From JAKPBU01 sp964425695 (GTDB taxonomy: Bacteria; Pseudomonadota; Gammaproteobacteria; Xanthomonadales; Xanthomonadaceae): 64,000 bases of DNA. Both the position numbers and the translations under genes were made by a program. The notes below the pieces were generated by a model. That model did no database searches. It was not told the DNA's origin and saw only the letters and a list, made by a program, of their open reading frames with translations. The stretch covers positions 1 to 64,000 of the forward strand of contig CAYRNF010000002.1 in assembly GCA_964425695.1 (NCBI GenBank), in the 5' to 3' direction. Positions 19,458 through 26,471 of this stretch are shown here, in pieces. The stretch's first letter is position 1, and each line of letters begins with the position of its first letter.

Positions 19458-19507
19458 CGGTTTCGGCGAAGGTTTCGGCGAACGGCGGGAATCAGGGTGT
19501 CGCAAAC

Positions 19508-19538
19508 GCGAACGCCCGCGACAGGCGCGGGCGTTCGC
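19508..19538 (-). terminator. Strong hairpin between hvfA and hvfB (attenuator or mRNA-stabilising element)
   Basis: GCGAACGCCCGCG and CGCGGGCGTTCGC form a perfect 13-bp stem with a 5-base loop, 15 bases after the hvfA stop. There is no T-run, so it is more likely a partial terminator or a 3' stabiliser that allows more precursor than enzyme to be made. Confidence 0.65.
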
Positions 19539-19553
19539 AGGTACAAGCCGGGA

Positions 19554-19925
19554 TCAGGCGCTGCCGCCGCACTTGCCCTCGCCGCACTTGCCTTCCATCT
19601 TGGCCTTGTCGCCGCCCTTGGCGTCGTGGTGGGCCTTCATCTCGGTAGCGTCGATGAAGCCGTCGCCGTTCGGATCGTGCGAGGCGAACTTCTCGTCGCT
19701 GCCGTCGTGGGCGGCGGCGAACTCGGCCTTGGAAACCTTGCCGTCCTTGTCGGTGTCCATCTTGTCGATCCCGCACTTGCCTTCGCCGCACTTGCCTTCG
19801 GCCGCCTTCGCTTCGTCGTGCGACGAGCCGTGCATGTAGCCGCCGGCCAGGGCGTTGACGGTGAAACCGGCACCGGCCAGCGCCAGGGTGCCGGCGATCG
19901 CGAGGGTGATGGGCTTCTTGTTCAT
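19554..19925 (-). CDS. hvfA: HvfA-type RiPP precursor (bufferin) with EGKCG motifs and two EF-hands
   Basis: A 123-residue exported protein. Residues 1-28 form a signal peptide (positive start, hydrophobic core, ending A-L-A). Four EGKCG motifs occur as two tandem pairs, at 43-52 and 111-120. In HvfA-type peptides the cysteines of these motifs are modified by HvfB/HvfC and bind copper in the periplasm. Between the pairs lie two EF-hand loops, D-T-D-K-D-G-K-V-S-K-A-E (57-68) and D-P-N-G-D-G-F-I-D-A-T-E (84-95), both with standard calcium ligands. The protein therefore combines a modified metal-binding part with a calcium-binding part. The start M-N-K-K at 19925 follows a GAGGAG-type site. Confidence 0.85.
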   Translation of the reverse strand: MNKKPITLAIAGTLALAGAGFTVNALAGGYMHGSSHDEAKAAEGKCGEGKCGIDKMDTDKDGKVSKAEFAAAHDGSDEKFASHDPNGDGFIDATEMKAHHDAKGGDKAKMEGKCGEGKCGGSA

Positions 19926-20029
19926 GGATGCGCTCCTCTTGAGGCAGGCGGGAGACCGCCGGGAGGGGCATCGTACCCCCTTCCGGCGCGTGCTGGCACG
20001 CCCGCGGCCGGGCGCGTTGCCGGGCGGGT

Positions 20030-20740
20030 TCAGCCGCCGGCGAGGGTGCTGGAATCGTCGCGCTTCTCGCGCGGCGGCAGGTGCTGCTCGCCGTGCAGGC
20101 GGAACCAGATGTTCTCGGCGATGTTGGTGGCGTGGTCGCCGATGCGCTCCAGGTTCTTGGCCATGAACAGCAGGTGCGTGCACGGGGTGATGCTGTGCGC
20201 GTCTTCCATCATGTACGTCAGCAGTTCGCGGAACAGGCTGGTGTACTGCGCATCCAGTTCGGCATCGCGGGCGCGCACGCGCAGGGCGGCGTCCTCGTCC
20301 AGGTTCTGGTAGGCCGCCAGCACGTCGCGGACCTGTTGCAGCGCCAGTTCGCCCAGCGAGCGCAGGCCGCGCGTGTGCGGCAGCGGGGGCGTGCGGTTGA
20401 GCGTGAGCGAACGCTTGGCCACGTTGGCCGCGTAGTCGCCGATGCGCTCGATGTCGGCCGACACGCGCAGCGCCGCCAGGATGATCCGCAGGTCCGCGGC
20501 CATGGGGCCGCGCAGCGCCAGGCGCATCACGTCGTGGCTGACCTCGCGCTCCAGCGCGTCGATGGCCTCGTCGTTGGCGATGATCCGCTCCGCGGCCCGG
20601 TCGTCGCGCTTCTCGACCACGTCGAGCGCGGCGCTGAGCTGCGCGCAGGCCATCTCGCCCATGCGCATGATCTCGCCGGTGAGGCGTCGCTGCTCCTCGT
20701 CGTGGCTCTTGACGATGTGGTCGTGGGGCTGGCTGTTCAT
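20030..20740 (-). CDS. phoU: Phosphate signalling protein PhoU
   Basis: PhoU connects the PstSCAB transporter with the PhoR kinase and represses the Pho regulon when phosphate is plentiful. The 236-residue protein consists of two three-helix bundles, with the conserved D-I-E-R-I-G-D-Y-A-A-N and N-L-E-R-I-G-D-H-A-T-N-I-A-E motifs that bind metals. The start ATG 20740 gives the normal length; an in-frame ATG at 20761 would add seven residues. It is the last gene of the pst operon, 159 bases after pstB, with a REP-like repeat in the gap. Cytoplasmic, membrane-associated. Confidence 0.94.
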   Translation of the reverse strand: MNSQPHDHIVKSHDEEQRRLTGEIMRMGEMACAQLSAALDVVEKRDDRAAERIIANDEAIDALEREVSHDVMRLALRGPMAADLRIILAALRVSADIERIGDYAANVAKRSLTLNRTPPLPHTRGLRSLGELALQQVRDVLAAYQNLDEDAALRVRARDAELDAQYTSLFRELLTYMMEDAHSITPCTHLLFMAKNLERIGDHATNIAENIWFRLHGEQHLPPREKRDDSSTLAGG

Positions 20741-20765
20741 GGGATTGGCTCCGGTAGGCATGGCT

Positions 20766-20816
20766 TGGCCCTTCTCCATCCGGGAGAAGGTGGCGCGAAG
20801 CGCCGGATGAGGGGCC
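20766..20816. repeat. REP-like element, third family (CTTCTCC...GGAGAAG)
   Basis: CCCTTCTCCATCCGGGAGAAGG is a near-perfect hairpin, followed by the GCGCGAAGCGCCGGATGAGGGG tail of a repeat found between genes of many proteobacteria. It lies in the pstB-phoU gap (20741-20899), which contains no gene. Confidence 0.6.
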
Positions 20817-20899
20817 GGGGAGGGGATGCGGTGGCCGAATCGGACAGCCCCGTTCGCCCGTCGCCCCGGTTCCTCTCGAGCGGCGACAGGGCTACGGCG

Positions 20900-21727
20900 T
20901 CAGCCGAACCGCCCGGTGATGTAGTCCTCGGTCTGCTGCTTGGACGGGTTGGAGAAGATCTTCTCCGTGGTGTCGTGCTCGATCAGGTCGCCCAGGTACA
21001 TGAAGGCGGTGAAATCGGACACGCGCGCGGCCTGCTGCATGTTGTGGGTGACGATGGCGATGGTGTAGTTCGTCTTCAGTTCCTCCACCAGCTGTTCGAT
21101 GCGGCTGGTGGAGATCGGGTCCAGCGCGGACGTCGGTTCGTCCAGCAGCAGCACGTCGGGCTTGAGCGCCACCGCGCGCGCGATGCACAGACGCTGCTGC
21201 TGGCCGCCGGACAGGCCCAGGGCGGACTGGCCCAGCTTGTCCTTGACCTCGTCCCACAGCGCGCCCTGGCGCAGCGCGTGCTCGACGCGTTCGTCCATGG
21301 CCTTCTTCGAGAGCTTCTCGTGGTGGCGGATGGCGTACGCGATGTTCTCGTAGATCGTCATCGGGAACGGCACCGGCTTCTGGAACACCATGCCCACCTT
21401 GCTGCGCAGCCGGTTCATCGGATACTTGGGCGACAGGATGTTCTCGCCGTCCAGCAGCACCTCGCCCGAGGCCACCTGCTTGGGATACAGCGCGTAGATG
21501 CGGTTGAACACGCGCAGCAGCGTGGACTTGCCGCAGCCGGAGGGCCCGATCAGCGCGGTGACGCGCTTCTCCGGGATATCCAGGTCGATGCTTCGCAGCG
21601 CGTGGAACTTGTCGTAGTGGAAGTCCAGCCCGCGCGCAGCCAGCTTCACCGGCGCGGCGTTTGCGGCGTCGCGCTGCGGCGTGGCGATGCGCTGGGTGAG
21701 TTCGACGGGGGTGCGGACATCGTTCAT
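20900..21727 (-). CDS. pstB: Phosphate ABC transporter ATP-binding protein PstB
   Basis: The ATPase of the high-affinity phosphate transporter, 275 residues. Walker A G-P-S-G-C-G-K-S-T lies at 61-69; the Q-loop is V-F-Q-K-P; the signature L-S-G-G-Q-Q-Q-R and Walker B V-L-L-L-D-E-P follow, then H-N-M-Q-Q-A with the switch histidine. ATG 21727 was chosen: a short N-terminal extension of about 25 residues precedes the core, and an upstream in-frame ATG at 21772 would reach almost to the end of pstA. The gene lies 57 bases after pstA in the operon. Confidence 0.96.
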   Translation of the reverse strand: MNDVRTPVELTQRIATPQRDAANAAPVKLAARGLDFHYDKFHALRSIDLDIPEKRVTALIGPSGCGKSTLLRVFNRIYALYPKQVASGEVLLDGENILSPKYPMNRLRSKVGMVFQKPVPFPMTIYENIAYAIRHHEKLSKKAMDERVEHALRQGALWDEVKDKLGQSALGLSGGQQQRLCIARAVALKPDVLLLDEPTSALDPISTSRIEQLVEELKTNYTIAIVTHNMQQAARVSDFTAFMYLGDLIEHDTTEKIFSNPSKQQTEDYITGRFG

Positions 21728-21784
21728 GTCGCTGCCTTTCGGAAATGGGGTGCGTTCGGGAACAAGGAGCATCGCGCGGCGCGG

Positions 21785-22672
21785 TCAGTCGTTGGCAATG
21801 CGCTTGCGCAGCAGCAGGAAGCGCGCGCTCAGGCTGACCAGCAGCACGAACAGGGTCAGGACCAGCGCGCCGGCCCAGGCCAGCTGCTGCCAGGTCTCGT
21901 AGGGGCTGCCTGCGAACTGGTACATCACCACCGGCACGCTCGCCATGGGCTGGGTGACGTCCGCGTTCCAGTACTGGTTGCCGAACGCGGTGAACAGCAG
22001 CGGCGCGGTTTCGCCGGAGATGCGGGCCAGGGCCAGCAGGATGCCGGTCACGATGCCGGCCGAGGCGCTCCGGTACAGCACCTGCACGATCACCTTCCAC
22101 TGCGGGACGCCCAGGCTGAGCGCGGCCTCGCGCATCTGCGAGGGGACCAGGCGCAGCATCTCGTCGGTGGTGCGCACCACCACCGGCAGCACGATGAACG
22201 CCAGCGCCACCGAACCGGCGATGGCCGAGAAGTTGCCGCCGGTGGACATCACCAGCAGCGTGTACACGAACAGGCCCAGCACGATGGACGGCGCCGACAG
22301 CAGGATGTCGTTGACGAAGCGCACCACCGTGCCCGCCTTGCGCGCGTTGCCGTACTCGGCCAGCCACGTGCCCGCCGCCACGCCCAGGGGGGTGCCGATC
22401 AGGATCGCCATGGCGCACATCACCGCCGATCCGAAGAAGGCGTTGAGCAGGCCGCCTTCTTCCATGGGCGGCGGGGTCATCTGCGTGAACAGCGGCACGT
22501 TCACGCCCTGGATGCCCTTGGACACCAGCGTCCACAGGATCCAGGCCAGGAACAGCAGGCCGAAGATCGCCGCGACGCACGACATCAGCAGGGCGATCGC
22601 GTTGCGGATCCTGCGGCGGCGGTACAGGCGGTCGGCGCCCGCATCGCGGGCCGACGTGGTCGAGGCGTTCAT
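21785..22672 (-). CDS. pstA: Phosphate ABC transporter permease PstA
   Basis: An inner-membrane permease of 295 residues with six predicted helices. The N-terminal helix (about residues 24-52) follows a basic stretch R-R-R-R-I-R. The EAA-type loop that contacts PstB is E-A-A-L-S-L-G-V-P-Q-W-K. Its ATG at 22672 shares one base with the pstC stop (TGATG), implying translational coupling. It works with PstC as the transmembrane channel. The frame continues upstream through pstC, but that is antisense-free shadow and not used. Confidence 0.95.
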   Translation of the reverse strand: MNASTTSARDAGADRLYRRRRIRNAIALLMSCVAAIFGLLFLAWILWTLVSKGIQGVNVPLFTQMTPPPMEEGGLLNAFFGSAVMCAMAILIGTPLGVAAGTWLAEYGNARKAGTVVRFVNDILLSAPSIVLGLFVYTLLVMSTGGNFSAIAGSVALAFIVLPVVVRTTDEMLRLVPSQMREAALSLGVPQWKVIVQVLYRSASAGIVTGILLALARISGETAPLLFTAFGNQYWNADVTQPMASVPVVMYQFAGSPYETWQQLAWAGALVLTLFVLLVSLSARFLLLRKRIAND

Positions 22673-23646
22673 CAGGTGCCCTCCCGGCGCGCCAGCTGCA
22701 TCAGCATGAAGCGCGCGATCGCCAGCACCACGAAGGTGACGATGAACAGGACGAAGCCCAGCAGCAGCAGCGCGGAGCGGTAGGTGTCGGTGGCTTCGCC
22801 GAAGTCGTTGGCGATCAGCGCGGCGATGGTGGTGCCCGGCTCCAGCAGCGAGGCCGACAGCGACACCGAGTTGCCGATCACGAACGCCACCGCCATGGTT
22901 TCGCCCAGTGCGCGGCCGAGGCCCAGGAAGATGCCGCCGACCACCGCCGAACGCGTGTAGGGCAGCACGATGTCCCAGCTCACCTCCCACTTGGTGGCGC
23001 CCAGCGCGTAGGCGGATTCTTTCAGGCGCGTGGGCACGGTCAGGAACACCTCGCGCATCACCGAGGCGATGAACGGGATCACCATGATCGCCAGCACGAA
23101 GCCGGCGGTGAGCACGCCGATGCCCAGCGGCGGGCCCTGGAACAGGCGGCCAAGCACGGGCAGCGTGCCGGCGTTGTCGTTGAGCCAGGGGGTGACGTAC
23201 TCGGTCATCATCGGGACCAGCACGAACAGGCCCCACATGCCGTAGATGATCGACGGGATCGCGGCGAGCAGTTCGATCGCCGTGCCGATGGGCGTGCGCA
23301 GCCAGCGCGGCGCGACTTCGGTCAGGAACAGCGCGATGCCGAAGCTGATCGGCACCGCGATCAGCATGGCGATCAGCGCGGTGACCACCGTGCCGTAGAT
23401 CGGCGCCAGCGCGCCGTACTTGTTCTCGACCGGGTTCCACTCGCTGGAGATGAAGAAGCCGATGCCTTCCTGGGCCAGGACCTCGCGCCCGCCCCACAGC
23501 ATCGACAGCGCGGCGCTGGCCAGCGAGACCAGCACGAAGACGACCACCGCGACCAGCGCCCAGCGGAACCACCTGTCGTGGCGGGCGTCCTTCAGGTCGC
23601 GTCCGCTGGGCGCGGGCAGGGCTTCGGGGATGACGGTGGTGTTCAT
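22672..23646 (-). CDS. pstC: Phosphate ABC transporter permease PstC
   Basis: The other permease of the pst system, 324 residues, with six membrane helices. The N-terminal segment up to about residue 25 is cytoplasmic, and the first helix W-A-L-V-A-V-V-V-F follows. The periplasmic loop with G-I-G-F-F and S-S-E-W-N-P is typical of PstC, and the coupling loop reads E-S-A-Y-A-L-G-A-T-K-W-E. Start M-N-T-T at 23646. A 237-base gap with two REP-like arms separates it from pstS1, a common arrangement that may lower permease expression relative to the binding protein. Confidence 0.95.
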   Translation of the reverse strand: MNTTVIPEALPAPSGRDLKDARHDRWFRWALVAVVVFVLVSLASAALSMLWGGREVLAQEGIGFFISSEWNPVENKYGALAPIYGTVVTALIAMLIAVPISFGIALFLTEVAPRWLRTPIGTAIELLAAIPSIIYGMWGLFVLVPMMTEYVTPWLNDNAGTLPVLGRLFQGPPLGIGVLTAGFVLAIMVIPFIASVMREVFLTVPTRLKESAYALGATKWEVSWDIVLPYTRSAVVGGIFLGLGRALGETMAVAFVIGNSVSLSASLLEPGTTIAALIANDFGEATDTYRSALLLLGFVLFIVTFVVLAIARFMLMQLARREGT

Positions 23647-23700
23647 GCGTGTCTGGGTCGATCCCGGTGGGCGGAGCGTGCGTCGCCGTGTTCTTTTGCC

Positions 23701-23810
23701 GTCGTTCCCGCGCGGGCGGCAACCGATGGACTGTTGTCGCTGACGTCGTCGCCGTTCAAGGCGCGACCTGTTGCCTGGGGCCTGACGTCATCCCCGCGCA
23801 GGCGGGGATC
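23701..23810. repeat. Two REP-like arms in the pstS1-pstC gap
   Basis: An arm CATCCCCGCGCAGGCGGG lies at 23787-23804, identical to the one inside the penicillin acylase gene, and a degenerate arm GTTCCCGCGCGGGCGG at about 23704-23719. The gap 23647-23883 holds no gene. The arms may stabilise the pstS1 mRNA or attenuate transcription into pstC. Confidence 0.7.
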
Positions 23811-23883
23811 CGGTGTCGTTGCGGTTGCTGTTGCTGTTGCTTTGGACGAGCCGGCCGCGCGGCGCAGCGCGGCCGGTGGATCG

Positions 23884-24966
23884 TCACTTGAACTCCGCGG
23901 CCCAGTAGGCTTCGACCTGCTGCACCAGTTCCGGCGGCAGCGGCACGTAATCCAGCGCGCTGGCCTGGGTCTTGCCCTGTTCGTAGGCCCACTTGAAGAA
24001 GTCGCGGGCCTGCTGCGCACGCTGCGGATCCTTGGCCTGCTTGTGCATCAGGATGAAGTTGGTCGCGGTGATCGGCCACGCATCGGCGCCGGGCGCGTTG
24101 GTGATGACCAGGTTGAAGTCCTTGGCGCTCTTCCAGTCGGCGCTGGCGGCCGCCGCCGCGAACGACTCGGCGCTGGGCTGGACCCAGTTGCCGGCCGCGT
24201 TCTGCAGGGCCACGTGCGACATCTTGTTCTGCAGCGCGTAGGTCAGCTCCACGTACCCGATGCCGCCCTTGATCTGCTGCACGTACGAGGCGACGCCCTC
24301 GTTGCCCTTGCCGCCCACGCCGCCGGGCCACTGCACCGACGAGCCTTCGCCGACCTTGGTCTTCCACTCCGGGCTGACCTTGGACAGGTAGTTGGTGAAA
24401 TTGAACGTGGTGCCCGAGCCGTCGGAGCGGTGCACGATGTTGATCTTGGTCGAAGGCAGCGCCACGCCGGGATTCACGGCGGCGATCGCCGGGTCGTTCC
24501 AGGTGGCGATCTTGCCCATGAACACGTCGGCCAGCAGGGCCGGGGTCAGGCGCAGTTGGCCCGGCGCGATGCCGTCCAGGTTGACCACGGGCACCACGCC
24601 GCCGATCGCGGAGGGGAACTGGCCCAGCCCGGCTTCGGCCAGCTCCTCGCTGGACAGCGGCTTGTCGCTGGAACCGAAGTCCACGGTGCCGGCCTTGATC
24701 TGGGCGATGCCGCCGCCGGAGCCGATCGACTGGTAGTTGACCTTGCCGCCGGTGGCCTTGTTGTAGTCCGAGGACCACTTGGAGATCAGCGGATAGATGA
24801 AGGTCGCGCCGGCGCCGGTGATCTCGGCGGCAACCTTGTCGCCGGCCGCGGTCTGGCCGGTCGCCGCGCCGTCGGCGGAGGCGGCCGGGGCGGTGTTGTC
24901 GGCGCCCTTGCAGGCGGCCAGGGACAGGGCGATCGCGGTGGCGACCAGTGCGACGCGGACGTTCAT
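23884..24966 (-). CDS. pstS: Phosphate-binding lipoprotein PstS (copy 1)
   Basis: The periplasmic phosphate receptor of the Pst transporter, 360 residues. The N-terminus ends in the lipobox L-A-A-C with Cys19, so the mature protein is a lipoprotein anchored to a membrane, followed by an Ala/Asp/Thr-rich linker. The mature domain has the phosphate-binding motifs G-A-G-A-T-F-I-Y-P, S-I-G-S-G-G-G-I-A-Q, D-F-G-S-S-D-K-P and R-S-D-G-S-G-T. It is about 60 per cent identical by eye to the second copy immediately upstream. ATG 24966 is the start. A Pho-box-like direct repeat lies in the preceding gap on the same strand. Confidence 0.95.
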   Translation of the reverse strand: MNVRVALVATAIALSLAACKGADNTAPAASADGAATGQTAAGDKVAAEITGAGATFIYPLISKWSSDYNKATGGKVNYQSIGSGGGIAQIKAGTVDFGSSDKPLSSEELAEAGLGQFPSAIGGVVPVVNLDGIAPGQLRLTPALLADVFMGKIATWNDPAIAAVNPGVALPSTKINIVHRSDGSGTTFNFTNYLSKVSPEWKTKVGEGSSVQWPGGVGGKGNEGVASYVQQIKGGIGYVELTYALQNKMSHVALQNAAGNWVQPSAESFAAAAASADWKSAKDFNLVITNAPGADAWPITATNFILMHKQAKDPQRAQQARDFFKWAYEQGKTQASALDYVPLPPELVQQVEAYWAAEFK

Positions 24967-25031
24967 GCTCGTGCTCCGGTAGGTGCGTGTGCGGCGCGTG
25001 CCGCCGGGTCCGCCCATGAAATGATGTTTTT

Positions 25032-25049
25032 GTTACATGACGATGACAT
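25032..25049 (-). promoter_or_regulatory. Pho-box-like direct repeat upstream of pstS copy 1
   Basis: On the minus strand ATGTCAT-CGTC-ATGTAAC gives two 7-base half-sites 11 bases apart, close to the PhoB consensus CTGTCAT-n4-CTGTCAC. It lies 66 bases upstream of the pstS1 start codon and suggests that copy 1 has its own phosphate-controlled promoter. Confidence 0.6.
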
Positions 25050-25071
25050 GGCTGCCTGGAGGCGTGGAGCC

Positions 25072-25098
25072 AAAAAAAGCGGGCCCCGCAGGGCCCGC
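25072..25098 (-). terminator. Intrinsic terminator after pstS copy 2
   Basis: On the minus strand GCGGGCCC / GGGCCCGC forms a perfect 8-bp stem with a 4-base loop, followed by seven Ts. It separates pstS2 from the promoter of pstS1, so the two binding-protein genes should form separate or only partly linked transcripts. Confidence 0.9.
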
Positions 25099-25126
25099 AA
25101 CGGAACTGCCGACAGGGAGAGGAGGG

Positions 25127-26146
25127 TCAGAGCTTCAGGTTGGCCGTCCAGTAGGCCTCGACCTGGCGAACCAGAGCGTCCGGCAGCGGCACGTAGTCCA
25201 GCGCCTTGGCCTGCGCATCGCCATTGGCGTAGGCCCAGCGGAAGAACTCGATGGCGGCCTTGGCGCGCACCCGGTCCTTCGGCTTGCGCTGCATCAGGAT
25301 GAAGTTGGTGGCGGCCACCGGCCAAGCGTTGTCGCCCGGGGCGTTGGTCATCACCAGGAAGAAGTCCTTGGCCTTCGTCCAGTCGGCGCTGGCCGCGGCC
25401 GCCTGGAAGGTCTCGTCGCTGGGCATCACGTACTTGCCCGCCGCATTCTTCATGCGCGCGTAGGACATCTTGTTCTGCAGCGCGTAGGACAGCTCGACGT
25501 AGCCGATGCCGCCCTTGATCTGCTTCACGTAGGCGGCCACGCCCTCGTTGCCCTTGCCGCCCACGCCGACCGGCCACTTCACGCTGGTGCCTTCGCCGAC
25601 CTTGGTCTTCCACTCCGGGCTGACCTTGGACAGGTAGTTGGTCCAGTTGAACGTGGTGCCGGAGCCGTCGGAACGGCGCACCACGGTGATCTTCTGCGCC
25701 GGCAGCTTCACGCCGCCGTTCAGCGCGACGATGCGCGGGTCGTTCCACTGGGTGATGTTGCCCAGGAAGATGTCGGCCAGCACGTCCGGGTCGAACTTCA
25801 TCGCACCGGCCGGCACGCCGGCGATGTTGACCACCGGCACCACGCCGCCGATCGCGGACGGGAACTGCACCAGGCCGCTGCCGGCCAGTTCCTTGGGATC
25901 CAGCGGCTTGTCGCTGGAGCCGAAGTCCACCGTCCTGGCCTTGATCTGGGCGATGCCGCCGCCCGAACCGATGGACTGGTAGTTGATGCGGGTGTCGGTC
26001 TGGCGCGCGTATTCGGCGGACCACTTGGACAGCAGCGGGTAGATGAAGGTCGCGCCTGCGCCGGTGATGTCGGTGGCATGAGCGGAGAACGCCAGGCCGC
26101 TGGCGACCAGCGCCGCGGCAGCGCGCAACTTGAAGGAGATGGACAC
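25127..26146 (-). CDS. pstS: Phosphate-binding periplasmic protein PstS (copy 2)
   Basis: A second phosphate-binding protein of 339 residues, with the same four ligand motifs as copy 1 (T-G-A-G-A-T-F-I-Y-P, S-I-G-S-G-G-G, F-G-S-S-D-K-P, R-S-D-G-S-G-T). The signal peptide ends A-F-S-A-H-A and there is no lipobox, so this one should be freely soluble in the periplasm or secreted, unlike copy 1. The start is GTG 26146, with GGAG nine bases upstream; no ATG fits the signal peptide. It has its own set of Pho-box-like repeats and its own terminator. It is possibly induced first on phosphate starvation, or serves as an extracellular/free scavenging form. Confidence 0.93.
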   Translation of the reverse strand: MSISFKLRAAAALVASGLAFSAHATDITGAGATFIYPLLSKWSAEYARQTDTRINYQSIGSGGGIAQIKARTVDFGSSDKPLDPKELAGSGLVQFPSAIGGVVPVVNIAGVPAGAMKFDPDVLADIFLGNITQWNDPRIVALNGGVKLPAQKITVVRRSDGSGTTFNWTNYLSKVSPEWKTKVGEGTSVKWPVGVGGKGNEGVAAYVKQIKGGIGYVELSYALQNKMSYARMKNAAGKYVMPSDETFQAAAASADWTKAKDFFLVMTNAPGDNAWPVAATNFILMQRKPKDRVRAKAAIEFFRWAYANGDAQAKALDYVPLPDALVRQVEAYWTANLKL

Positions 26147-26471
26147 GGATGACTCCAGGGTTCGTTTTCGCAAGGTCGGGACAGGCAGCGGGCTGCCAGC
26201 GGACGCATTGCAGCGGCGCCGTATGACAATTGCGTGATCGGTGCATGACGGTTCCGCAACGTAAGGCCCCGTTGCGCGGGCCGCCCATGCATCGGCGCGG
26301 TGCATGGCGCCGCCCCCGGCGGGGGCGCGCGCTGTCACGCGACTGACATGCCGCATACACATATTCGTCAAGCGCCCGGCCCAAGCTGCGCGGCTTGACG
26401 GGTCCTTAACACCTCGCCGCGTGCAGGTTTTCCTGCCGCCCATCTCTATCGTCCTTTCCCAGGAGTGTTCC
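26147..26471. promoter_or_regulatory. Divergent Pho-controlled promoter region between pstS2 and the OprP-like porin
   Basis: No gene lies in this 325-base gap. On the minus strand three heptamers with 11-base spacing, CCGTCAT-GCAC-CGATCAC-GCAA-TTGTCAT (26223-26251), form a tandem Pho box 77 bases upstream of the pstS2 start. On the plus strand CTGTCACGCGACTGACAT (26332-26349) is a second Pho box for the porin gene, with a CATATT -10-like hexamer at 26360-26365. PhoB activation of both directions is inferred. Confidence 0.7.

Noticed and set aside
21785..23722. A 645-codon open frame covering pstA and pstC
   Set aside because: Only its last 295 codons resemble PstA; the earlier part is a shadow frame of pstC. 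The two permeases are separate genes joined by TGATG.
23884..26146. The two pstS genes as an assembly duplication
   Set aside because: The copies differ in signal peptide type, promoter and many residues, so they are true paralogues.
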